Assembly: GCA_963748075.1 (NCBI GenBank) | Contig: CAVVHQ010000043.1 | Coordinates: 36,788 to 100,787 of the forward strand | Reading direction: 5' to 3' | Source of the DNA: VRUE01 sp963748075 | Lineage (GTDB): Bacteria; Actinomycetota; Thermoleophilia; Solirubrobacterales; 70-9 | Length of the DNA stretch: 64,000 bases | Part shown: positions 57,356-64,000 of the stretch, piece after piece | Position numbering within the stretch: position 1 is the first letter of the stretch | Layout: the number at the start of each line of letters is the position of its first letter | Made by a program: the position numbers and the translations under genes | The notes under the pieces: generated by a model | Told to the model about the DNA's origin: nothing | The model's input: the letters and a program-made list of their open reading frames with translations, nothing else | Databases searched by the model: none

Positions 57356-58496
57356 CCCTGGCGATTCCCTCGACCGCCTCCTCGAGCAGCGCCGGCGAGG
57401 TGCCGATGTTCAGCCGCGCGAAGCCCGCGCCCTGTAGGCCGAAGCGCGGCCCCGGGCTGAGCGCCACCTTGCCTTGCTTCAGGATCGCCTCGGAGGGGTC
57501 CTCGCCGAGGTCGAGCGCGCGCAGATCGAGCCAGGCGAGGTAGCCGGCCCGCGGCGGCGCGCAGTCGACCTCGGGCAGTTGCTCAGCCAGGAGTGCGGCC
57601 AGCAGGCTGCGGTTGTGGTCGAGCACGGCGATCACGTCGTCGAGCCATGGCCCCCCGTCGCGGAAGGCGGCGACGGAGGCGATCGCGCCCAGATGTCCGC
57701 ACTGGGTGGCGCTGAGCGGCAGCGCCCCGATCAGCTCGGCCGCGTTCTCGGACGCGGTGACGATCTGGGCGCAGTGCAGACCGGCGATGTTGAACGTCTT
57801 CGAGGCCGAGCAGAAGGCGATGCCCCGCTCCGCTGCGGCCTCGGAGACGGTGAGGAACGGCGCGTGTTGGGCGCCGGGAAGGACCAGCGGCGCGTGGATT
57901 TCGTCCGCGAGCACCCAGGCGCCGTGGCGCGCCGCCGCGTCGGCGATCGCCGCCAGCTGCTCGCGGCTCGGAACGCCGCCGGTGGGATTGTGGGGGCTGC
58001 AGAGGACCAGAGCGACGGCGCCCTCGGCGAAGCGTCGCTCGATCGCTTCGGGATCGAGCTCTCCGGCGACAAGCGGCGCCTCTGCAAGCTCGCATCCGAG
58101 CTCCTCGATCAGGGCGAAGAAGGGATGGTAGACCGGCGTGTTGATGACGATGCGCTCACCCGGTCTCGCGATCGCCCGCAGCACTGCCGTGATCGCGCCA
58201 ACCACGTCGGAGCTCGGGGAGACCGCCTGCGGATCCGGGCTCCACTCCATGCGCTCCTCGGCGAAACCGGCGAATACCTCGGCCAGCCCCAACTCCTGCG
58301 GCGAGGCGTAGCCGCAGTCGTCAAGCTGCACCGCCTCGGCCAGCGCCAGCTTGACCGGTTCGGCCAGCGGGAAGTCCATCTCGGCGACCCAGGCGGGCAG
58401 CACGTCGCCCGGATAGCGCGTCCACTTGGCGCTGTGTCGGCGTCGCAAGCGGTCGATCGGAATCTCGGTCAGATCCCGATTGAGGGTCTTCGTCAT
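57339..58496 (-). CDS. patB: PatB/MalY-type aminotransferase or cystathionine beta-lyase
   Basis: About 385 residues. PLP fold type I with YASPQEL, NTPVYHPFF, the HNPTGG loop and the Schiff-base Lys in SASKTFNIAGL. PatB/MalY enzymes are C-S lyases related to aminotransferases; many in actinobacteria split cystathionine or other sulfur amino acids. ATG 58496 is chosen; 58514 is another in-frame ATG with GAGAG nearby. It is upstream of and overlaps the amidohydrolase gene. Confidence 0.85.
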   Translation of the reverse strand: MTKTLNRDLTEIPIDRLRRRHSAKWTRYPGDVLPAWVAEMDFPLAEPVKLALAEAVQLDDCGYASPQELGLAEVFAGFAEERMEWSPDPQAVSPSSDVVGAITAVLRAIARPGERIVINTPVYHPFFALIEELGCELAEAPLVAGELDPEAIERRFAEGAVALVLCSPHNPTGGVPSREQLAAIADAAARHGAWVLADEIHAPLVLPGAQHAPFLTVSEAAAERGIAFCSASKTFNIAGLHCAQIVTASENAAELIGALPLSATQCGHLGAIASVAAFRDGGPWLDDVIAVLDHNRSLLAALLAEQLPEVDCAPPRAGYLAWLDLRALDLGEDPSEAILKQGKVALSPGPRFGLQGAGFARLNIGTSPALLEEAVEGIARVARRG

Positions 58497-58574
58497 CAGT
58501 CCGAACTCTCTCATGCCCAGCTGAGTGGAGACGGCAGTCCGGCGATGGTGGTGACGGATTAAAGTGCCGCCACA

Positions 58575-59237
58575 GTGGTCGACGTCCGAGAGCAGTGGCG
58601 GCAGGGGCGGATCAACGCCGCGGTTTACGACGAGGTCGTCGAGCGCGAGCGCCTCGCGAGGGTGTTCGGAGCGCTGCTCTGGGGCACCGACGCCAGCCGC
58701 CTGTTCCGCCAGATCGCCCTGCTCGGCGAGGCCCCGGACGGCAGCGCGATCCTCGACGTGCCGTGCGGGGGCGGCCTCGCGCTGCGCGGCCTGGGGCCCG
58801 AGCAGGCGGTTCGCTACGTCGCCGCCGACCTCTCGCCGGTGATGCTGGACCGCGCCCGCGGCCAGGCCGCACGTCGCGGGCTGACGCAGGTCGAGTTCGT
58901 CGAAGCCGACGTCGAGTCGCTGCCCTTCGAGGACGCCGAGTTCGACCTCTGCGTCACCTACAACAGCCTTCACTGCTTCCCAGACCCGCCGGCCGGGCTG
59001 GCGGAGATGGCACGGGTGCTGCGCCCGGGCGGCGCCCTGCGGGGGACGACGGTGGTGAACGGCGCGGGCTGGCGCCACGACGCCGTGATCCGCGCCATGC
59101 AGCAGGCGGGGGCCTTCGGCCCCGGGGGCACTGCGGCGGAGTACGGCCGGTGGCTGGCGCAAGCCGGGCTCGGCGAGGTGGACGTGACCCGCCATGGCGC
59201 GCTCGCCTACATCAGTGGCGTGCGTCCCCCCGACTGA
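58575..59237 (+). CDS. Class I SAM-dependent methyltransferase
   Basis: About 220 residues. Motif I ILDVPCGGGLALRGL, then acidic motif VAADLSPVMLDRAR, PFEDAEFDLCVTYNSLHCF and RVLRPGG: the Methyltransf_11 pattern. GTG at 58575 is used. The substrate is unknown. It starts 78 bp from, and divergently to, the PatB gene; a hairpin with GGGGTC/GACCCC at 59257-59278 follows its stop. Confidence 0.85.
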   Translation: MVDVREQWRQGRINAAVYDEVVERERLARVFGALLWGTDASRLFRQIALLGEAPDGSAILDVPCGGGLALRGLGPEQAVRYVAADLSPVMLDRARGQAARRGLTQVEFVEADVESLPFEDAEFDLCVTYNSLHCFPDPPAGLAEMARVLRPGGALRGTTVVNGAGWRHDAVIRAMQQAGAFGPGGTAAEYGRWLAQAGLGEVDVTRHGALAYISGVRPPD

Positions 59238-59354
59238 GCGGTCGCCGCAGGTCGAGGGGTCGAATCCGGCAGACCCCCTGGATCGTCGCGCCCGTCCGGC
59301 GGGGTCATGATTCTGTCCGAGCCGCGCACCGATTCTCGACCTGAAAGGAGCTCC

Positions 59355-59837
59355 ATGCCCTTGCTCGGAAAGCTCACCGCCTCGAGCTCTGAGCTCGCCA
59401 ACAGGCGCGGCATCTACATGGGGCGACGCTCGACGAAGCTCCACGTGGCGCTCTACCGGCGCAGCGGCGGCAGGCTCGGCAACCACGTGCCCGGCTGGCC
59501 CGGGGCGCGGATCCTGCTGCTCGACCACACCGGCGCCAAGAGCGGCACGAAGCGGACCTCTCCGGTGATGTACCACGAGGACGGCGAGGCCCTTGTGGTG
59601 GCGGCCTCGAAGGCCGGCCAGCCGACGAATCCAGCCTGGTTTCACAACCTCGAGGCGAACCCGGAGACCACGGTTCAGATCGGCTCGAAGGTTCGCCAGG
59701 TCCGCGCCCGCGTCGCCAGCGAGGAGGAGCGCGAGCGGCTCTGGCCGGAGTTCGTCGCGTTCTACCCGGGATACGAGTTCTTCCAGCGCAACGCAAAGGG
59801 CCGCAAGATCCCGATCGTGATTCTCGAGCCCCGCTAG
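59355..59837 (+). CDS. Deazaflavin-dependent nitroreductase-family protein
   Basis: About 160 residues. LLLDHTGAKSGTKRTSPV, SKAGQPTNPAWFHNLEANPE and IPIVILEPR match the DDN/FDOR family, like the gene at 52801-53223. AAAGGAG lies seven bases before ATG 59355. F420 dependence is inferred from the family. Stop faces the SRPBCC gene convergently. Confidence 0.88.
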   Translation: MPLLGKLTASSSELANRRGIYMGRRSTKLHVALYRRSGGRLGNHVPGWPGARILLLDHTGAKSGTKRTSPVMYHEDGEALVVAASKAGQPTNPAWFHNLEANPETTVQIGSKVRQVRARVASEEERERLWPEFVAFYPGYEFFQRNAKGRKIPIVILEPR

Positions 59838-59881
59838 GCGGCGCTCCGGGTCGACGGTCCGCGCATCGTCCTCCGCTCTCC

Positions 59882-60406
59882 TCACCCGGCCTCAGCCGCC
59901 TCGGCCAGCGCCTTCAGGGTGCGCAGCTGCTTGCGCATCATGAGCAGGTCGCCGGCCGGCAGCAGGCGACGGCGCAGCCCCGACTCGATCGGGCCACCGG
60001 GGTGGCGGACGAGGATCTTGACGATCAGCCGCGATGCGGAGGCGGCGCCCGGGACGATCAGATAGGTGGCGGCGGCAGCGCCGAGGAGACGGCGCGCCCG
60101 GCGCAGATCGATGGTCAGGTGAACCTCGGGCTCGAACTCGACCAGGTCGAAGATGGTCATGAACCGCTGTCCGGCCTGGAGGTCCTCGAGGCCGGGGGTC
60201 AGCTGCCGGGGGCTGTGGCGGCCGAAGTTGTCGATCCAGTCGTAGCTGTAGGGGGCGACGCGCAGCTGGCAGAGCCAGCGGAAGAGGGTCGGCGCCGGCG
60301 CGTCGACGTCGATCGCCCGGAAGTAGGCGTCCTCGGGGTCGGCGAGATGGCGGTCGCAGGGAAACGCCATCTGGCGCTCCCGCGCCGTCGTGGAGTCGAC
60401 GTGCAC
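59882..60406 (-). CDS. SRPBCC-like (polyketide cyclase fold) protein
   Basis: About 174 residues from GTG 60406; the true start is unsure because ATG 60370 is also possible and the frame is open further up. The sequence has helix-grip features: FRAIDVDAPAPTLFRWLCQL, YSYDWIDNFGR and IFDLVEFEPEVHLTIDLRR, as in SRPBCC/START proteins that bind hydrophobic ligands. Downstream of a small membrane protein on the same strand. Confidence 0.65.
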   Translation of the reverse strand: MHVDSTTARERQMAFPCDRHLADPEDAYFRAIDVDAPAPTLFRWLCQLRVAPYSYDWIDNFGRHSPRQLTPGLEDLQAGQRFMTIFDLVEFEPEVHLTIDLRRARRLLGAAAATYLIVPGAASASRLIVKILVRHPGGPIESGLRRRLLPAGDLLMMRKQLRTLKALAEAAEAG

Positions 60407-60465
60407 CGGGTCGGCGCGCCGGGGGAGCGGCGGCGGGCGGCGCGGATCGGCGAGTCCCGCGAAGG

Positions 60466-60861
60466 TCAGGCTCCTGTTCCGGGAGGCCAGCTGGCGACGT
60501 CTATCGCGGCGGCGCCGCCGGTGATCGCCAACGCCTGGGCGGCGGTGAGGCCGGATAGCTCGCCGCGCGCGACCATCGCCGCGCCCATCGCGGTGTCCGC
60601 CGCGTCGCAGAGCAGCCACAGCCGGTGCCAGAGCCGCCGCGCCTCACCGCTGGAGGCGAGGTAGCCGAGCCCGAGCGAGACGGCGCGGACGCCGAAGACC
60701 CTGTTCATGTAGATCAGGGGCGCGGACTCGTCGGAGCGTCGCACGCCGAAGATCCGGTTCATCGTGCGCGGCGCCAGCCAGGCGAAGGCGCCGAGCCCGA
60801 TGCGGAAGCAGGCCAGGCCCCGCATCGCGGGCGGCGCGGTTCTGCCTCGCGGCGCCTCCAT
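60466..60861 (-). CDS. Small membrane protein (DUF4267-like)
   Basis: About 131 residues. Several hydrophobic segments (FRIGLGAFAWLA, MNRVFGVRAVSLGLGYLA, and an Ala-rich C-terminus) with conserved GAFAWLAP and FGVR patterns seen in DUF4267-type proteins. Function unknown. ATG 60861 is the first start; ATG 60825 is an alternative. Confidence 0.6.
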   Translation of the reverse strand: MEAPRGRTAPPAMRGLACFRIGLGAFAWLAPRTMNRIFGVRRSDESAPLIYMNRVFGVRAVSLGLGYLASSGEARRLWHRLWLLCDAADTAMGAAMVARGELSGLTAAQALAITGGAAAIDVASWPPGTGA

Positions 60862-60898
60862 CGGAAGCGATTATCGCGATCTCACCGCCCTCGCGGCG

Positions 60899-61068
60899 CT
60901 AGATGATTGATTCCTAATTCCCGCACCCACGGATGACGCGCCTGGCGCGGCACCGGATCGGCACGCACGTCCTCGCGCGTAGCGCTGCTACGCGCAGCGG
61001 CCGCGCGCACCGCCCGGCTTGGCCAGTCGCGCCCCCGCGGGCACGCTAATTCGGAATCAACCATCTAG
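60899..61068. mobile_element. 170-bp long palindromic element, copy 2 (MITE-like)
   Basis: Terminal inverted repeats of 21 nt (CTAGATGATTGATTCCTAAT at 60899-60918, partner ending at 61068) differ at two positions. The centre (60985) is a perfect GCGCGTAGC/GCTACGCGC hairpin with a GCT loop. Arms pair imperfectly throughout, so the unit is one long hairpin. The order of arm motifs GCCTGGCG, ACCGG, CGG and CGTCCTCG matches copy 1 at 19820-19990, though the ends differ. A 60-codon frame inside it (60882-61064, minus) is not convincing as a gene. Together with 61069-61291 it makes up the 430-bp gap between genes 60861 and 61292. Confidence 0.65.
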
Positions 61069-61291
61069 AGCAACGAACGCGGGGCTCGCTCCCGCGTGTC
61101 GACCGGGAGGCGGTGGGTCTCTATCGGGGCGAGCCATGCAGCGGTGCTCCTTCTTTGTCGACCTGCCGGCCTCCGCGCCGGCCGGGCGGCTCAACGGGCT
61201 CCGAGGGACGCTCCAAGGGTCGAAACGCGCCGGCCGGATCTTTGTACACGTGGCCCAACCAAAGTCCGACTGGCGGGCAAATAATGCCTGC
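61069..61291. other. Intergenic sequence before the nitrilase gene
   Basis: No coding frame of convincing quality. An AAATAATG stretch lies just before the nitrilase ATG within a small GGCA-AATAA-TGCC dyad, and TTTGTACACG is 45 bases upstream; neither is a confident promoter. Confidence 0.4.
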
Positions 61292-62212
61292 ATGAGGGCA
61301 CAGAGGCACACGTTCGCGGCGGTCGCGGGGGCCTTCGGCGGCCGTGGCGGGGACGCCCTCGCCCGGATCGAGGAGGCGGTCGAGACGGCGCGCTCCAGGG
61401 GCGCCGCGATGGTCGTGCTGCCCGAGAGCACCCTGGGCGGATACCTGAGCCCCGACGGCCGCCCCGCCGAGCCGATCGACCTCGACGGCCCGGAGATCCG
61501 GCGACTCTGCGAGATCGCTGCCGACCTCGTTGTCTGCGCCGGCTTCACCGAGCGCGGTCCCGGCCGGCCCTACTCGAGCGCGGTCTGCGTCAGCGGCGAC
61601 GGCGTCCTCGGCCACCACCGCAAGGTCCACCTGCCGCCAAGCGAGATCGAAGCATTCGCGCCCGGCGACGGCTTCGCCGCGTTCGACACCCCGGTCGGCC
61701 GGGTCGGGATGCTGATCTGCTACGACAAGATCTTCCCCGAGGCGGCCCGCACCCTGGCGCTCGACGGCGCCGAGGTGATCGCCTCCCTCTCGGCCTGGCC
61801 CCTCTGCCGGGAAAATCCGGCGCGACGGATCGCAGCCGACCGGCAGACCCGCCACTTCAACCTGCTCGACGAGGCCCGGGCGCTGGAGAACCAGGTTGTC
61901 TGGGTGTCCTCGAACCTGACGGGCCGGCTCGGGCCGCTGCGGTTCTTCGGGCAGGCGAAGGTGGTCGACCCGGACGGCAGCGTCCTCGCCCGCACCGGCG
62001 GCCGCGCTGGCGCGGCGGTGGCGGCGCCCCGGACGGCGGTCGCCGCCTCCCGCGCCACGATTTCCCACCTCGAGGACCGGGCGACCAGAACCTACGGGAT
62101 CGACCGCCCGGCTCCGCCGCGGCGGCACCCGGTTCGCGAGCCGGTCACCCACGAGCCGGCCGCCGCTCCGGAGCTGGCCGCGGTCCCCTCCCCCAACCCG
62201 GCGCTGGCCTGA
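61292..62212 (+). CDS. Nitrilase-superfamily carbon-nitrogen hydrolase
   Basis: About 306 residues. The Glu-Lys-Cys triad is visible: VVLPESTLGG (Glu), GHHRKVHLP (Lys) and LICYDKIFPE (Cys). The family includes nitrilases, omega-amidases and carbamoylputrescine amidases. The C-terminal about 50 residues are a Pro/Ala-rich tail. It is 37 bp upstream of the asparagine synthetase gene, so the pair may act on the same amide nitrogen. Confidence 0.85.
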   Translation: MRAQRHTFAAVAGAFGGRGGDALARIEEAVETARSRGAAMVVLPESTLGGYLSPDGRPAEPIDLDGPEIRRLCEIAADLVVCAGFTERGPGRPYSSAVCVSGDGVLGHHRKVHLPPSEIEAFAPGDGFAAFDTPVGRVGMLICYDKIFPEAARTLALDGAEVIASLSAWPLCRENPARRIAADRQTRHFNLLDEARALENQVVWVSSNLTGRLGPLRFFGQAKVVDPDGSVLARTGGRAGAAVAAPRTAVAASRATISHLEDRATRTYGIDRPAPPRRHPVREPVTHEPAAAPELAAVPSPNPALA

Positions 62213-62249
62213 GTCCGCCAGGCGATCGCCTAGCCTAAGGCCCAAGCAG

Positions 62250-63773
62250 ATGTGCGGAATCGCTGCCCAGTACGGCGCAACGGACCCTGGAGCCGGGCGG
62301 CGAATGCTCGACCGACTGGCCCATCGCGGCCCCGACGACCGGGGGGAGGCCGCCTTCGACGGGGCCTGGCTCGGCCACCGCCGACTCTCGATCGTCGACG
62401 TCGACGGCGGCCACCAGCCGCTTCTCGGCAGTGACGAAGCGCTCCGTTTCGTCGGCAACGGCGAGATCTACAACCACTCGGCGCTGCGCAGCCGGCTCGG
62501 AGGCGACCGCTTCCGCACCTCCTCGGACAACGAGGTGGCGCTGCACATGGTCGAGCGCGAGGGGCCCGAGGGGCTGGCCGAGCTGAACGGAATGTTCGCC
62601 TTCGCGATGGGCAGCGGCACCGAGGACTTCCTCGTCGCCCGCGACCCGGTCGGGATCAAGCCCCTCTACTGGGCACAACAGGACGGCGCCGCCGCCTTCG
62701 CCTCCGAGATGGCCGCCTTCGAGCCGCAGCTGCGCAGCGAGATCGATGTCTTCCCCCCGGGCTTCTACTGGACCGCGGCGACCGGCCTGGTCCAGTTCGC
62801 GCCGCCCGTCCCCAGCGCGCTGCGGACCACCGCCCCGAGCGACATCGCCCCCGAGGACGTCCCGGCCGACGCCCTGATGCGGACCCGTCTGGCCCTGGTC
62901 GACGCGGTCGAGCGACAGATGATGGGCGACGTCGCGGTCGGCGTCTTCCTCTCCGGCGGCCTCGACTCGACCCTGGTCGCGGCGATCGCCGCCCGTTACC
63001 TGGCCCGCCACGGCGAGCAGCTGAAGACGTTCGCGGTCGGCGTCGCCGGCTCGCCCGACCTGATGGCGGCGCGGGCCGCCGCCGAGCTCCTCGGCAGCGA
63101 GCACCACGAGCGCACCTACGCTGCCGAGGAGGCGATGGGCCGGCTGCCCGAGGTGATCGCCTCGATCGAGGCCTTCGACCCCTCGCTGGTGCGCAGCGCC
63201 GTCCCCAACCACATGCTCGCCGAGATGACGGCCGAGCACGTCAAAGTCGTGCTGACCGGGGAGGGAGCCGACGAGCTGTTCGCGGGCTATGAGTACCTGC
63301 GCGCCTACGACGATCCCGACGAGCTGCACGCCGAGCTGATACGCAGCGTCGAGGGCCTGCACAACCTCAACCTGCAGCGCTGCGACCGGGTGACCATGGC
63401 ACACGGCCTCGAGGCTCGCGTCCCCTTCCTCGACCGCGAGATGATCGAGCACGCCCTCGCCCTCCCGGCCGCCTGGAAGCTCTGCAACGGGCCGGCGCCC
63501 GAGAAGCAGATCCTCCGCGCCGCGTTCGCCGACTGGCTGCCCGAGGGGCTCCTCTGGCGCGACAAGGCCCAGTTCGGCGACGGCAGCGGCGCCGCCGCCG
63601 TCCTCACCGACCCGTTCGCGGACTCGATCGCCGCGGACGAGCTCGAAGCCGAACGCGACGCCGTCGACCCACCCCTGCGCACCCGCGAGGAGCTCGCCTA
63701 CTTCCGCATCTTCCGCGACCGGGTCGGCGACGTCCGTCCGGAGCGAACCCTGGGGCGCTTCGCGACGGCGTAA
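62250..63773 (+). CDS. asnB: Asparagine synthetase B (glutamine-hydrolysing)
   Basis: About 507 residues. The first residues are MCGI, so Cys2 is the glutaminase nucleophile after Met removal; RGPDDRG and GNGEIYNH complete the class II amidotransferase domain. The synthetase domain has VFLSGGLDSTLV (PP-motif) and TGEGADELFAGYEYL. Length matches the shorter AsnB type. It is downstream of the nitrilase. Confidence 0.92.
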   Translation: MCGIAAQYGATDPGAGRRMLDRLAHRGPDDRGEAAFDGAWLGHRRLSIVDVDGGHQPLLGSDEALRFVGNGEIYNHSALRSRLGGDRFRTSSDNEVALHMVEREGPEGLAELNGMFAFAMGSGTEDFLVARDPVGIKPLYWAQQDGAAAFASEMAAFEPQLRSEIDVFPPGFYWTAATGLVQFAPPVPSALRTTAPSDIAPEDVPADALMRTRLALVDAVERQMMGDVAVGVFLSGGLDSTLVAAIAARYLARHGEQLKTFAVGVAGSPDLMAARAAAELLGSEHHERTYAAEEAMGRLPEVIASIEAFDPSLVRSAVPNHMLAEMTAEHVKVVLTGEGADELFAGYEYLRAYDDPDELHAELIRSVEGLHNLNLQRCDRVTMAHGLEARVPFLDREMIEHALALPAAWKLCNGPAPEKQILRAAFADWLPEGLLWRDKAQFGDGSGAAAVLTDPFADSIAADELEAERDAVDPPLRTREELAYFRIFRDRVGDVRPERTLGRFATA

Positions 63774-63850
63774 TGGCAACCCCGCGGCCTCAAGTTTCGC
63801 CCGAGTTCATCCGGAGCGAGGCATTGAAAAGGCCCGTGTCCGGGACCATT

Positions 63851-63900
63851 CGCTATAGCGGGGGGCGGGATTCGTCGCTCGCGACAACCCGCGGATAGCG
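63851..63900. other. Hairpin downstream of asnB
   Basis: CGCTAT and ATAGCG at the ends, with internal GC pairing and a GTCGC/GCGAC loop hairpin, form an imperfect 50-nt stem-loop 77 bp after the asnB stop. No T run follows, so it is not a classical terminator. Confidence 0.35.
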
Positions 63901-63916
63901 GAAGGATCAGGGCGAG

Positions 63917-64000
63917 TTAGTCAGCTCGACCCGGCTCGGCCTCCTGCTCGGTCAGGCTTGCGGGCCGCTCGACGAGGGCCTCGCCGTGATTGGGGGGGCA
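63917..64000 (-). CDS. Possible C-terminal end of a gene continuing beyond the window
   Basis: An open frame of 27 codons runs from the window edge to TAA at 63917 (HGEALVERPASLTEQEAEPG). The composition is plausible for protein, but no domain is recognisable and the stretch is short. Confidence 0.3.
   Translation of the reverse strand, partial: CPPNHGEALVERPASLTEQEAEPGRAD

Noticed and set aside
59251..59285. tRNA-like T-arm (GGGGTCGAATCC) after the methyltransferase
   Set aside because: No matching acceptor, D or anticodon stems could be built; it is a simple GGGGTC/GACCCC hairpin.
60882..61064. 60-codon frame inside palindromic element 2
   Set aside because: It starts in the terminal repeat, is Arg/Ala-rich and is a by-product of the GC-rich palindrome.

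Overview
The window is GC-rich (roughly 70% or more by eye), densely packed on both strands and full of GTG and TTG starts. Gene content and protein style suggest Actinomycetota, most likely class Thermoleophilia (Solirubrobacterales): a TreT-type trehalose synthase, Lipoprotein_15, an ImuB/DUF6504/DnaE2 mutasome under a GAAC-N4-GTTC SOS box, deazaflavin-dependent nitroreductase-like proteins, and an AbiEi/DUF559 endonuclease-like gene. That placement is inference. I saw no rRNA, tRNA or CRISPR array.

Layout. 1-6.7 kb: end of a rhodanese protein, an NlpC/P60 cell-wall hydrolase, small membrane proteins, a lipoprotein, a SpoU methyltransferase, an SQR/NDH-2-like flavoprotein and a tandem universal stress protein. 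6.8-12 kb: treT, a histone-deacetylase-like amidohydrolase and a GNAT plus acyl-CoA synthetase (Pat-like) fusion. 12-14.8 kb: an ABC exporter pair, then a DUF559 gene enclosed by inverted palindromes. 14.8-20.9 kb: a frameshifted P-type ATPase, a class A PBP and an alpha/beta hydrolase. 21-27 kb: VOC and ABM-fold proteins, PII and ammonium transporter, a second ABC exporter, DUF2804 and a 5'-3' exonuclease. 27.1-30.8 kb: a lower-GC restriction-modification island (two DNA methyltransferases and a PLD-type nuclease) with a decayed TusA/DsrE-like gene beside it. 31.4-40.4 kb: an MBL-CMD-BVMO operon, a structured gap holding a possible leader peptide, a third ABC exporter, HdeD, a cation/proton antiporter, an extended SDR and a lipoprotein. 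40.4-45.2 kb: the SOS mutasome operon. 45.3-53 kb: a kinase-like protein, patatin, GST, and a MerR-controlled desaturase, reductase and cyclase operon. 53-58.5 kb: an amino-acid/peptide catabolic neighbourhood (M20 peptidase, P-loop protein, amidohydrolase, PatB). 58.5-64 kb: a methyltransferase, small enzymes, a nitrilase and an asparagine synthetase.

The most unusual feature is a set of palindromic elements. (i) About 42-bp palindromes in inverted orientation embed both ends of the DUF559 gene and supply its stop codon; a decayed relative lies near imuB. (ii) Two 170/171-bp long imperfect palindromes, each with terminal inverted repeats, an exactly central hairpin and similar inner arms, sit at 19820-19990 and 60899-61068. 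(iii) Two different palindromes lie in frame inside dnaE2 and are translated as extra residues. Together they suggest palindromic mobile DNA active in this lineage; DUF559 as the linked enzyme is a hypothesis.
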